Assembly: GCA_014529385.2 (NCBI GenBank)
Contig: CM043965.1
Span: 65,753,190 to 65,817,189, forward strand
Source of the DNA: Adiantum capillus-veneris
Taxonomy: Eukaryota > Streptophyta > Polypodiopsida > Polypodiales > Pteridaceae
Length of the DNA stretch: 64,000 bases
Direction of reading: 5' to 3'
This document shows, piece after piece, positions 46,801 through 57,397 of the stretch. Below the pieces are notes generated by a model, which ran no database searches, was not told the origin of the DNA, and saw only the letters and a list, made by a program, of their open reading frames with translations. Numbering within the stretch: position 1 is the first letter of the stretch; every line of letters starts with the position of its first letter. Made by a program: the position numbers and the translations under genes.

Positions 46801-48412
46801 GTGCTCAGCCCGCTAGGGAGAACTCAAAGGAAGGTTGCATTCAATGCATCCATGCTCCAGTTAAAGGGAGAGGAGTTGGAGTCCTTGAAGCGCGAGAGAC
46901 TCCATGTACATAAACCTGTGGAGCAAATTTCGGAAAAAAAATTGCAACATGATACTCAACAATTTGATATGTCATACGTTTCAAGGGAGTTGGAGGAAGT
47001 TCATTGTATGAACGTACTTCAATGGATGAGAAAGATCCAGATCATTATGGAAAGTTACTTTTATACATGTGCGATAGCACATGTATGCTCATTGTCAATG
47101 GTGTATCTTTGTGAAGTGGAACCGATGGATTTATATGTAGAAAACATAATGAGGATAGTGTGATTGACTATATGCTACTCTCTAAAGCCATCATGTATCG
47201 CATACAGAGTTTTACAATTTTTAATGGACCCCGGAATCAGGCCATCAGACCTTATGTATTGACTGCACGTGGAGAAGCAACCAAGCATGATAATCTTAGC
47301 CAAAGGGAAGAGAAGTTATCACTATGTATGGATTTCAAACAAACACCAATGTATATTGAAATGGTTGAAAAGTTATGGGTGACAAAGCTTCAATATGACT
47401 CACCATTGAAAACTAAATGGGAAGCTTTCCATAAGGTTATATGTTCTTGTGTCGAAGAATGCTTTGCTATAAAGCATGTCCATGGTATCAACAAAGACAG
47501 ATCATGCAAAAGGTGGTTTGATAAAGAATATCAAGAAGTTCGAAAGTTCTTGATAAAGCTTGATACAACTATGGACAAAGACAAGTATCAAAGTCATTTG
47601 TGTACATACAAGGCATTGATTCAAAATAAGAGAAGAAGATGGGAAGTAAAGCATCAATTTTTTCAAGTCCAAGAAAAGGCACGTGCATGTGGAAGATTTT
47701 TGGAGAAACTTGAGGGGCAAGCGGGTTGAGAAGTTTGGCAACTTGAGTCTTGTGGATATGTACAGACATTGTAGGCAACTATATGAGCAACCAAATGCTG
47801 AAAAAATGCATTTTTTGGTTCACTCCTATGTATGCCCTCTTTTTTCACTGTTGAGGATGGTTTGAAAATGCATTTTTTGGTTCACTCCTATGTATGCCCT
47901 CTTTTTTCACTATTGAGGATGTGTGTGGTAGGTTCGAAAAGTTGGCCACTCACAAAGCGAGAGATCTTCAAGGTATCAAGCCGGAAATGATTAAATGGAC
48001 AGGAGATTTACACATGAGTGGATGTGTGATATGTTCAACATTGCACTTCAACATGGTATGCCTTGTGATGGGAGTACTAATTGGGTCAAGGCTTTGCATA
48101 AAGGAGGGGTTGTAAAGAATGTAAATAACTATCGGACTATAATGATTGGGTCTCTTATGACAAAGTTGTTTGGGTGCATAATGGAGATAAAATTGAGTGA
48201 TTGGACTAAAGAGAATGGAAAGCGTGCAAAAGGACAAGCGGGTTTTCGTCGATGCCATAGCACCATTGATCATCTTTTCACGCTTCGTGTTCTCATGGAG
48301 GAATTTCGGTTGAAAGGCAAGTGATTGTATTGTTGCTTGTGGACATTAAGAAAGCCTTTGATATGATGCCACGTAACAATTTGTAGAGAAGGATGGAAGA
48401 ACTCCAAGTTCC
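46801..48412 (+). pseudogene. LINE endonuclease end, linker and start of RT
   Basis: Pieces in three frames: an N-terminal block (46801-47163); the endonuclease tail DYMLLSKAIMYRIQSFTIF and the linker with KRWFDKEYQEVRKFLIKLD and ALIQNKRRRWEVKHQFF (47160-47729); then RT with NNYRTIMIGSLMTKLFGCIM and GQAGFRRCHSTIDHLFTLRV (47995-48324), then LLVDIKKAFDMMPR. A 62-bp tandem duplication at 47803-47926 separates linker and RT. Frameshifts make it non-functional. Confidence 0.85.
47803..47926. repeat. 62-bp tandem duplication inside the LINE
   Basis: AAAATGCATTTTTTGGTTCA...TTCACT.TTGAGGATG is repeated at 47803 and 47865 with one clear mismatch; it is not a multiple of three and shifts the frame. 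Confidence 0.92.
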
Positions 48413-48600
48413 TGAAGGGGATCGGGGAGCACCACAGACGGAGAGTGAGAGAGAGAGAAGGAGACACACACACAATGTGTGTGGGGAGACTCAAAGAGTG
48501 AGCAGCCCCCTATACACTTATGCTATGTATAAGGTATACAAGTCAGCGAGCACCCAGACTCTGGGCAGCCGGGCAAGGCACAGACGCCTATACCCCAACA
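48413..48600 (-). repeat. Copia-5 3' LTR
   Basis: 188 bp, on the minus strand TGTTGGGGTATAGG...CCTTCA, matching 52910-53097 with about four differences near the outer end. Confidence 0.93.
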
Positions 48601-48610
48601 ACCTCCCACT
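48601..48610 (-). promoter_or_regulatory. Copia-5 polypurine tract
   Basis: Minus strand AGTGGGAGGT directly inside the 3' LTR, identical to Copia-1. Confidence 0.75.
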
Positions 48611-48793
48611 TAAAGGTGACTGTGCCTTTAAGCAAGGGAACCTAGTCTAAAGACTACAAAAGGTGAGAGAAAACCGCTCTCAACCGATGCCCACTGGCTG
48701 GCTGTGATCGTGTGCATTCGGCTGTCCTGCTCCCGTGTAAGTCCATACACCACCAAACGTACCGCACATGTACTGCAAGTATGTACGCAATAC

Positions 48794-49300
48794 CTACATA
48801 TCTCCCTCGTGCACTATGCCATCATCAGTCAACAAACAACTGACAACCCCAACTGCAAATGCTCCCACTGCAGTTGCGATATCTGGTCTCAAGATCAGCA
48901 TCTCATACATGAGACCACCGAATGCCGATGCAATGCTAGCGGGCCCTGTTAGCTCTACAGAGCATGCATCAACATATATATCCCTGGCAATAGGCATCTC
49001 TGACTGACGAGGCGTGTCAGCCACATGCATTTCCTGACTGTCCGCAAAAGACGCATCAACCTGTCGTGCAACCTCAGAGCAAACCAGTTGCTCTAGGTGT
49101 CTGCTGGAAGACATATCCTGCACAACTATATCCCCATGCTCACTGTCGAGCATAGAAAGGAATGACTGCATAATCGTTGACATCTCAGCCTCCTCTGCAA
49201 TCATCCACTGCAAACATGACCACTCAATCTGCTGTGACTCACTAGAGCTCTCATGCTCTAACTCTGTATGCATAGACTCTATTTGTGCGTGTGTATGCAT
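48794..49300 (-). pseudogene. Copia-5 minus-strand polyprotein fragment
   Basis: A 168-codon frame. Its start (HTELEHESSSESQQIEWSCL, then MIAEEAEMSTIMQSFLSML) repeats the protein encoded at about 51000-51110 on the plus strand. Its end (FGGLMYEMLILRPDIATAVG) is the copia RT-RNase H connector. The two parts are normally far apart in a copia pol, so most of integrase and RT has been deleted between them. Confidence 0.7.
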
Positions 49301-49640
49301 CGATACCGCACAGTGTGGGCTTGGTGATTAGCTCACGGGTTTGACATGCGTACAGTTATCTTGGCACACTCACAGGAGTGAGTATTGTGATGTATGCTTG
49401 TGTGGCTACGAGCTAGGTAGCCGGATTCGAGCACTAATGGCTTGAGGTTTTTCAGCAGGTTTTAGCTACAGGTTTACAAGTTTACAGGCAGGTTTGAGGT
49501 CTTATTTGGGCGCTGAATTTTCAGCCATTGTTTCCTCTTTGCAGGTGTCCATGTATGGCTCAGTTGTAGGCTGATCTGGGACACGTTTGTGACTTGTTTA
49601 TGTAGCTGTTTAAGAGCTGAATTTTGGGGCTGATTTGCAG
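49281..49640 (+). repeat. Copia-5 outer inverted repeat, left arm
   Basis: 360 bp that is the reverse complement of 51453-51812 with a small number of mismatches. It corresponds to part of the leader upstream of gag. Confidence 0.9.
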
Positions 49641-49737
49641 CCATATTTGCAGACTTTTGTTGATGCGATTCGAGCCAGTTTAGGGCTGATTTGGTTGACA
49701 TTTGCTACTCATTGTTGGTTGCTCTTTTGCGAGCATT

Positions 49738-50973
49738 ATGGCTGATTTTTCATTTGACTTCCAGCGTTATGGTCTGACACAGTTTGATGGTGCAGATTTT
49801 GTTGCTTGGAAGGAGCATATGCTTGTTGCATTGGCGGATTTGGGGCAGGATAAACCCTTGCATGGTTTATCGGCTAAGCCCAAGTCTATGCGTGATGATG
49901 ATTGACAAGATCTTGATGAGTTAGCCATGTCTACAATTTGTTTGCATCTGGTTGAGTTTGTTTACTGGCAGGTCTTGAGGGAGACTACAACTCATGCTTT
50001 ATGGCAGAGTTTACATGCTATGTACGCGACATCCATGTCTACAGGGGAGTCTAGTCCCACTTCTATGTCCATGGGAGAGATTGGTCCCACACGCAAGTCT
50101 CGACGGCATAGAGACTTGACATGTTGGCATTGTGGACATAGAGGGCACATTAGGCGTCAATGTTTCAGGCGTTTGAGACAACGGAGGCGACAGATGCGTG
50201 ATGCAGATTTGGGCATGACAGATGCTAGTGAGATCAGTACGGTGGTTACTGAGTATGCTTGTGACGGCGATGTCACATTTACATCTAGCTTGTCTTCATA
50301 CGATCTTATGTCTAGGGATTGCATATCGGATTGCACATTGTCTTCACAGTGGTTACTAGATTCAGATGTTACATTCCATGTCACGTCACATCGTGAGTGG
50401 TTTAGCACGTTTTCTAGTGGGAGACTTGGTTGTGTGCACATGGTTGATGGTGTTGTGTATGACATTGAGGGTGTAGGAGACGTATGTTTGTCCTTGCCCA
50501 GTGGTATGAGATTTACCATGCGTCATGTGCGTTATGTGCCAGATTTGAGACGGGATTTGATCTCAGTCAGACAGTTATGGGATAGTGGATGTCGGGTATC
50601 GCTGCTTGAGCGATCTTTTGCGTTGCATTTGGGTTCGCTAGTGATTGCGAGAGGTGCCAGGAGTGGTACACGTTACCCATTGCATGTGGATCACGAGAGA
50701 GACGGTGTTGTCTCTGTGATTATGCAGCCAGGTAGAGAGCTAGAGAGCAAGCGAGTCTCTTTTGCTCATGGGTTGCAGGGTACTTTGCATGGAGTGCAGA
50801 GTAGTGAGCTCGTTGTGCACACAGTTGGGGCACGACTTGAGCAGTCACATAGAGAGGTGACAGAGTCAGACATGCATGCTTTGCTAGTGACTGAGCAAAG
50901 CAGAGAGTCAGTTGTGCGAGATACTTCTATGCAGGATAGACAGGTAGAGCGGTCTTGCTCTAGTGAGTCATGA
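49738..50973 (+). pseudogene. Copia-5 gag-protease segment, inverted relative to its LTRs
   Basis: Begins MADFSFDFQRYGLTQFDGAD (copia Gag start) with a stop after 56 codons, then continues from 49927: a shortened Gag with a CCHC knuckle (CWHCGHRGHIRRQC), then WLLDSDVTFHVTSHREWF where the protease motif DSGAT is expected, and the post-protease RYVPDLRRDLISVRQLWDSG. Much of Gag between the core and the knuckle is missing. The frame ends at a stop (50971-50973) inside the inner inverted repeat; the other arm lacks that stop. Direction is opposite to the element's LTRs. Confidence 0.85.
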
Positions 50974-51062
50974 CAGGAGGACGTTGTGCAAGAGTCTATG
51001 CATACGGAGTTAGAGCATGAGAGCTCTAGTGAGTCACAGCAGATTGAGTGGTCATGTTTGCA
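50788..51062 (+). repeat. Copia-5 inner inverted repeat, left arm
   Basis: 275 bp, reverse complement of 51114-51388 with one clear mismatch (TCATGACA/TCACGACA). Encodes VQSSELVVHTVGARLEQSHR and the following Ser/Glu-rich stretch. Confidence 0.95.
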
Positions 51063-51113
51063 CTGTATGATTGCAGAGGAGGCTGAGATGTCAGCGATTA
51101 TGCAATCATTCAT

Positions 51114-51388
51114 TGCAAACATGACCACTCAATCTGCTGTGACTCACTAGAGCTCTCATGCTCTAACTCCGTATGCATAGACTCTTGCACAACGTCCTCC
51201 TGTCGTGACTCACTAGAGCAAGACCGCTCTACCTGTCTATCCTGCATAGAAGTATCTCGCACAACTGACTCTCTGCTTTGCTCAGTCACTAGCAAAGCAT
51301 GCATGTCTGACTCTGTCACCTCTCTATGTGACTGCTCAAGTCGTGCCCCAACTGTGTGCACAACGAGCTCACTACTCTGCACTCCATG
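51114..51388 (-). repeat. Copia-5 inner inverted repeat, right arm
   Basis: Mirror copy of 50788-51062 with a 51-bp loop between them. On the minus strand it stays open where the left arm has a stop. Confidence 0.95.
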
Positions 51389-51452
51389 TGTCGCGAAGCC
51401 AAAGCTCTGACACCAATCTCCACACTTTGCATACATCATTGCAAACACCTGC

Positions 51453-51812
51453 AAATCAGCTCCAAAATTCAGCTCTTAAACAGCTACATAAACAAGTCAC
51501 AAACGTGTCCCAGATCAGCCTACAACTGAGCCATACATGGACACCTGCAAAGAGGAAACAATCGCTAAAAATTCAGCGCCCAAATAAGACCTCAAACCTG
51601 CCTGTAAACTTGTAAACCTGTAGCTAAAACTTGCTGAAAAACCTCAAGCCATTAGTGCTCGAATCCGGCTACCTAGCTCGTAGCCACACAAGCATACATC
51701 ACAATACTCACTCCTGTGAGTGTGCCAAGATAACTGTACGCATGTCAAACCCGTGAGCTAATCACCAAGCCCACATTGTGCGGTATTGATGCATACACAC
51801 ACACAAATCTCC
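51453..51812 (-). repeat. Copia-5 outer inverted repeat, right arm
   Basis: Mirror copy of 49281-49640. In this arm the gag-protease segment between outer and inner repeat is missing, leaving only about 64 bp. Confidence 0.9.
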
Positions 51813-52895
51813 CACCTGCAGAGAACACCGCACGCAAATGTTGAGTGCAACCCGCAATCTCTACCTAGATCGCATAAATGATACGCATAAAACTCCTGGG
51901 AAAATTTCGCCAGAGTTTTGACGCACAATGGCTATCAACACAAAATAACCATTGTCCTGCAAGTTCAATACAATGAGCAATCAATGCGCATCAAACTACA
52001 CTCAATATACATGCATAAGCTCTGCAAACCTGTGTCCAACAAATGCTCACAAAGAGTACCACAGGTGATCATACATGTCATCCATAACCAACCTCTGCAC
52101 TTGCTCACAAGATCTACTGCTCACCACATAAGCATACATAGAGCATTACCCGCTCAAACACCATGTATGTAAGCCACAACACTGCAGAAGAACCACTCAA
52201 CTGCAACTGGCAACACTTGTGGGAGTACTAGACTCAACCTGTACCTGGGAGTCAAACCCGATCTTGTAACACCTCATATGTGCCTGCTACCTGTAGTGTA
52301 CACGGGTAAGCTGTCTGCAGCAAAGAAAACAACAGAGCCCAAAACTGTCATGAAAAACAGTCTCTGTGTTTTTAATTTCAGACCCACTTGCACTCCGAAT
52401 CAGAAAACGATTCCTTCTACAAAGTCGTAGAGCTCAAAGCTAGCTCCGTTTTGAACCAAAAAGTTTTGGAATCAGAGCTCTGTAGCTCAAGTTATGAGCA
52501 AAACAGTAGACTGCTGTCAAACTGCCAAAAACTGAACGACTTTCTTCTGTGCTTCTTTGAGCTCATAGAAAGGCTCAAACTCACTTCCCACCTCGATGCG
52601 TGAGCTGAATGCATCAATCTCACAATGCTTCCATGTCTATGGAAGCTCCAAGCTCCAACCTGTCGTCGATGTAGCCGTTGCAAAGCTTGCCCGAAGAGGG
52701 AAAATGATGTACACTGTGGGCTGATCTGTAGAGGAACTCTGATCTGTGAGCACTAGGAAGCTCCTGAGAGCTCTCCTGCAAGCCTCTGTATGGCTGTCCA
52801 CAAACCTCCTCTATTTCTTTGCTCAGATCTGTGACCTCTCCGCCATAGCTGACGAGTTCATTGCGAAGCCGTCCATCTACGCTCTCACACCTGTC
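51813..52895 (-). other. Copia-5 untranslated leader
   Basis: About 1.1 kb between the primer-binding site and the fold-back region. Only short frames; no gene recognised. Length is similar to the Copia-1 leader. Confidence 0.55.
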
Positions 52896-52907
52896 GCTCT
52901 GATACCA
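52896..52907 (-). promoter_or_regulatory. Copia-5 primer-binding site (initiator Met tRNA)
   Basis: Minus strand TGGTATCAGAGC, two nucleotides inside the 5' LTR. Confidence 0.9.
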
Positions 52908-52909
52908 AT

Positions 52910-53097
52910 TGAAGGGGATCGGGGAGCACCACAGACGGAGAGTGAGAGAGAGAGAAGGAGACACACACACAATGTGTGTGGGGAGACTCAAAGAGTGAGC
53001 AGCCCCCTATACACTTATGCTATGTATAAGGTATACAAGTCAGTGGGCGCCCAGACTCTGGGCGGCCGGGCAAGGCACAGACGCCTATACCCCAACA
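52910..53097 (-). repeat. Copia-5 5' LTR
   Basis: 188-bp partner of 48413-48600, beside the primer-binding site. Confidence 0.93.
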
Positions 53098-54384
53098 GCT
53101 CCAAGTGAGTTTATGCTTGCGGTTTCTCAAACCTATGAGAAGTTGATGTGTCAATTGCGCATGGGAAGAGGAATTTCAAAAAAAAAAAATGCAAGCAATA
53201 TTGGGGTTCAACAAGGATGTCTGTTGTCACCAACTCTCTTTGGTCTATGTATCGATCAATTGGAACCATGGTACTCGACTTTATGCAAAAAGAAGGCATT
53301 GAAAGGGTCACTATTTGCAATGAGGTAATCATGCTTTTGTTGTATGCAGATGATGTAGTGCTTCTGGCACACACTTTAGAGGATGCACAAAAGCTTATGG
53401 TTGTCCTTAACTTTTGCTTGCGTAGTGGGCTGATTGTGAATGAATCCAAAACAAAGGTCATGCTTGTGTAAACCAACCATAAGTAGAAGCCATGCATTGT
53501 GTACAACAATGAGACACTTGAAGTTGTTGAGAGCCTTGAGGTTTCGGCCAATCACAAGTGGCATGAATGTGCTATGCATCATTTGGAAGCCAAATAGAGA
53601 GTGTACTATGCATTTGAGAACATGTGTAATGTGGGAAACATCTAGTGTTGGGTTCTCAAGATGTACCTTTCTGATACATCGGTGACACTGATTCTTCTTT
53701 ATGGAGTTGAAGCGTCGGGCGGGAACATCTCAAAGTTTGCTTGGAAAGAGTTTGAGAATGTCCAAAAGCATTTTCTTACAAACTTTCTCTGAGTAAAGAC
53801 ACAAACACCATATTTGCTCCTACTTCTTGAGTCGGGACCTCTTCCAATTGAGGTTATGGACATGGAAAGGGTTGTGGAGTACATGATAAAGATGCGTCAA
53901 AACCCCTTCACATCGACTTCCTACAATTGCATGGGAAGCAAGAAAAAAAGTTCAAAAGACGCATAAAAGCTAGATCTTGATCACGGGATGGATGCAAGAC
54001 ATAAAGAAGTGGTTTGGGAGATGGGATGCATTACACTTGCTATATGATGCCTCAATAGACTCCCAAGTGAATGAAGCTTTTATACAACACCAACGTATCA
54101 CGCCTTGGGAGAAATCTGATGGGTCACGCTTCATACATTACACCACCCATATTGCCCCCAACTACAAGACCATGTTCTTTGTTGAAAGAGGAAACCGTAC
54201 TCACCCTTACATGCTTGAGTCTATCCCCTTGTCAGCAATATGCACTCTTGTAGCCATTCGGCTTAGCTCCCACTCCCTTCGATGCAAGACAGGGTGTTGG
54301 GGAAATGGAGAATATTCAAATCAATTGTGCATATTATGCTCACTGCAAGTTCGAGAGTCAAAGTACCACACACTACTAAAGTGC

Positions 54385-54431
<47 letters not shown>

Positions 54432-54480
54432 TGTGTGTGTGCGCGCACGCGCGCTTTCAAAACATCCTTTGTGGTTGAAG
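53098..54480 (+). pseudogene. LINE reverse transcriptase, 3' part, and C-terminal region
   Basis: Continues the LINE after Copia-5: SEFMLAVSQTYEKLMCQLRM, then NIGVQQGCLLSPTLFGLCID (palm), MLLLYADDVVLLAHTLEDAQ with the YADD catalytic pair (53.33-53.38 kb), then NESKTKVML. Later frames (53977-54486) hold DIKKWFGRWDALHLLYDASI and a Cys/His set, CILCSLQVRESKYHTLLKCS, typical of the C-terminal zinc finger of some LINEs. Several frameshifts and stops, for example after 53471. This LINE is of a different clade from the L1-type copy at 34.9-37.4 kb. Confidence 0.85.
54389..54455. repeat. (CT)n(GT)n(GC)n microsatellite
   Basis: Follows directly after the LINE C-terminal Cys motif; it has probably replaced or interrupted the end of the gene. 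Confidence 0.93.
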
Positions 54481-54489
54481 CTTTGACTA

Positions 54490-55755
54490 TGTAATGGAAT
54501 TGGCCTAATAACTTGAGAGTAGCGAAAATTAATGACAGTACTTTTGAGAAATTACTTTGTGAGCATAGCGGGTGAACATAATTGAAGATAACAACATAGA
54601 CATAGCAATTAGTTAACTTGGCACAAACAATACTTTTGCAAGAGAGAGAATTTAGAGAACATGACATCAGTTGAGGACCGGATTTATGTGGAGCCGGTCT
54701 GACCTCCAATAGGCATTTGTATTATGATTTCTCCCATTAAGAGAGACTTGTTACAATACAATCTTTGTGTTCCTTGTGACCTACGTGATGCAATGAAGAT
54801 GGAAAGCTTCATGCATCACAAGCATAACGTAAACTTCGAAGAAAGCTTTAACTATCCCAAGCCTCGGTCCCAATACCTCAAACACCTTCGAAGGTGGAGA
54901 GAGCTAGCAGGGAATGAGTGTAGGGAAGAGGAAGAAGAAACATTTCATAGGAGAAAGAATTAGTTCCTCACTTATCATAACTCTTCTTGCTAGCATACAT
55001 AATAGCATAGTAATGAAGATGGAAAAGATGGCAAGCTTAAGCATTGAAGCATGGCTCTTGGTTGGATTTGCACTCCATAGCCAAGAGTGTAGGTGTAGGC
55101 TCTCAACTTCTCAAGGAGCTTGGAGAAGGAAATGGAGGTCTTGCACTTTGCATAGCACACAATGAGAGTGTGTGTGAGTGTGTGTGGGTAAGTATACCCT
55201 GCAAACAAGGCCTCTTCTTGCTTTGTTCGACCCCCTCTTCTAGCTCATGCTTGAAGCTCATTGGCTCATGCCAAGCCTAGCCAATCACGAGCTTGGGCCA
55301 TTTCTAGCAATAGGGGTAGTCTTGGGGACAAGTGTCCCCCTTTCCCCTTTGAGATAGAGGACTTGATAAATGCAAAAACAATTAGTTAATTCAATTAATT
55401 TATCATTGGAACCCTTTTAAGCCTGGCCAATAGAATTCAAGCACCTCATGAGGGTAGCATGGGTAGGAGCTTAACATGTGTCCTTGCTGCCTCTTAAGGC
55501 TTGGGGTTACCTTGAGTGTGTGTGTGTGTGTGTGTGTTCTCTCACTAGCCCCTACAATATGGGCTCGCCCCCTCTTATGTAGGGATCACTTTGACTTTTG
55601 GTGCTTACGCACCTTACTCTTCAAGCATGACAAAGCACTTCTAGCTTGGGGGTGTTCCCACAAGCATCTCAAGTAAGCACAACAAAGCACCTCAAGCACC
55701 TTAGTCATCCAGGAGGACAATCACCTCAAGCACCTTAATCATCCAGCAGGACAAG
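54490..55755 (-). mobile_element. Inverted chromovirus LTR fragment
   Basis: Reverse complement of the 3' three-quarters of the 55756-57384 LTR, starting at its TGTAATGGAATTGGCCTA end. Colinear through the direct-repeat-rich AGGTGCTTGA region until it is cut by the chromovirus element at 55756. The missing 5' part would lie beyond the window if that element inserted into it. It contains short frames only. Confidence 0.85.
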
Positions 55756-57384
55756 TGTCATAAAATCTAATATCTAATATCTAACCAACCCAAATGATTT
55801 TCTCATATTAAACTGATCACTTAATGTGGGAGAATAAACGGAAACAAGGGTTAAGATATAGACATGTGCTTATAGATCTATCTCAACACGGGGCCAATGG
55901 TAAAGGAGCCCAAATGAGAGATGGTCTATCAAAGAGCAAGGTTCAACAATGGAGCATAAGACCTTAGGGTTAGCTTCATTGAAGACCTCCAATAATGTGT
56001 GTAAAAGTCCTTAGATCTAGGACCATAGTCAAGCTAGGTCTGAGCTTGAGGTGGGAACCCGGCCCAAGCTCGAGGTGCTTGTCCTGCTTGAAGTGCTTGA
56101 GGTGCTTGATTAAGGTGCTTGAGGTACTTGACCTATTGCATGATTAAGGTGTTTGAGGTGCTTGACCTGCTGCATGATTAAGGTGCTTGAGGTGCTTTGA
56201 CATGCTTGCTTGAGATGCTTGTGGGAACACCCCTAGTCCAAGTGCTTAGTCATGCTGATGACTAAGGTGCTTGAGCACCCAAGGTCAAAAAGATCCCTAC
56301 AAAGAGGGGGGTGAGCCCTTTTTCTTAGGGGTTAGAAAGAGAACACACACACACACACTCTCAAGGAAATCCCAAGCTTAAAGAGGCAGCAGGGACACAT
56401 GGCAAGCCCCTACCCATGTTACCTCCATGAGGTGCTTGAACCCTATTGGCTAGGATTAAAAGGGGTCCAATGATAATTTACAACAATTATCTAATTGTTT
56501 TTGCATTTATCAAGTCCTCTCTCTCTCTAAGGGGAAAGGGGGACACTTGTCCCCAAGACTACACCTATTGCTAGAAATGGCCCAAGCTTGTGATTGGCTA
56601 GGCTTGGCATGAGCCAATGAGCTTCAATGATGAGCTAGAAGAGGGGGTCGAACTAGCAAGGAGGGGGGTTGCTTGCAAGGTATAGTCACCCACACACACT
56701 CACAAACACTCTCATTGTGTGCTATGCAAAGTGCAAGAGCTCCCTCTCCTTCTCCAAGCACGTAGAGGTTGAGAGCCTACACCCACACTCTTGGATATGG
56801 AGTGCAAATCCAACCAAGAGCCATGCTTCAATGCTTAAGCTTGCCATCTCCTCCTTCTTCATTACTATGCTATTATGTATGCTAGCAACAAGAGTTATGA
56901 TAAGTGAGGAACTAATTCTTTCTCCTACGAAATGTTTCTTCTTCCTCTTCCCTTCCCTCATTCCCTGCTAGCTCTCTCCACCTTCGAAGGTGTTTGAGGT
57001 CTTGGGACTGAGGCTAGGAATAGTTAAAGCTTTCTTCAAGTTTATGTTATGTTTGTGATGCATGAAGCTTTCCATCTTCATTGCATCACCTAGGTCACAA
57101 GGAACACAAAGATTGTATTGTAACAAGTCTCTCTTAATGGGAGAAATCATAATACAAATGCCTATTGGAGGGGGGCCGGCTCCACATGAATCTGGTCCTC
57201 AACTGTTGTCATGTTCTCTAAATTCTCTCTCTTGCAAAAGTATTGTTCATGCAAAGTTAACTAATTGCTATGATTATGTTGCTATCTTCAACTATGTTCA
57301 CCCGCTATGCTGACAAAGTCATTTCTCAAAAGTACTTTCATTAATTTTCGCTACTCTCAAGTTAAATAGGCCAATTCCATTACA
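55756..57384 (+). repeat. Chromovirus 5' LTR
   Basis: 1629 bp, TGTCATAAAATC...CCATTACA. It includes a cluster of AGGTGCTTGA repeats (about 56060-56280), a short CA repeat (56344-56358) and matches to the solo LTR at 17656-19240. Confidence 0.92.
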
Positions 57385-57385
57385 T

Positions 57386-57397
57386 TGGTATCAGAGC
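57386..57397 (+). promoter_or_regulatory. Chromovirus primer-binding site (initiator Met tRNA)
   Basis: TGGTATCAGAGC one nucleotide after the LTR end. Confidence 0.9.

Larger units (their letters stand above)
48413..53097 (-). mobile_element. Copia-5: internally rearranged, non-autonomous copia element
   Basis: Two 188-bp LTRs with only a few differences bound 4685 bp on the minus strand, with Met-tRNA primer-binding site and polypurine tract. Flanking GTTCC/GCTCC is a probable target duplication with one change. Inside, only the extreme end of RT survives on the minus strand (48.8-49.0 kb), while a gag-protease segment lies on the plus strand (49.74-50.97 kb) between inverted repeats. Integrase and most of RT are absent, so mobility would need enzymes from another copy. 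Confidence 0.88.
46801..54489 (+). mobile_element. Second LINE (endonuclease-RT type), split by Copia-5
   Basis: LINE coding remnants on the plus strand run from the endonuclease end (46.8-47.27 kb) through the linker (47.16-47.73 kb) and the first RT motifs (47.89-48.41 kb), stop at Copia-5 (48413-53097), and continue with the rest of RT and the C-terminal part (53.1-54.4 kb). Removing Copia-5 plus one copy of the five-base target (GTTCC/GCTCC) restores the reading frame. The 3' end runs into a CT/GT microsatellite and then the inverted chromovirus LTR, so the tail is lost. Confidence 0.8.

Noticed and set aside
50157-51128. Minus-strand frames of 120 codons opposite the Copia-5 gag-protease
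   Set aside because: They are shadows: the plus strand holds the CCHC and protease motifs, and the Cys/Ser-rich minus frame is the complement of the Ser/Glu-rich tract.
49474-51615. Conserved peptide shared by two short frames in the Copia-5 outer repeats
   Set aside because: The identical frames (about 75 codons) follow from the inverted DNA repeat, which is element leader sequence, and carry no known domain.
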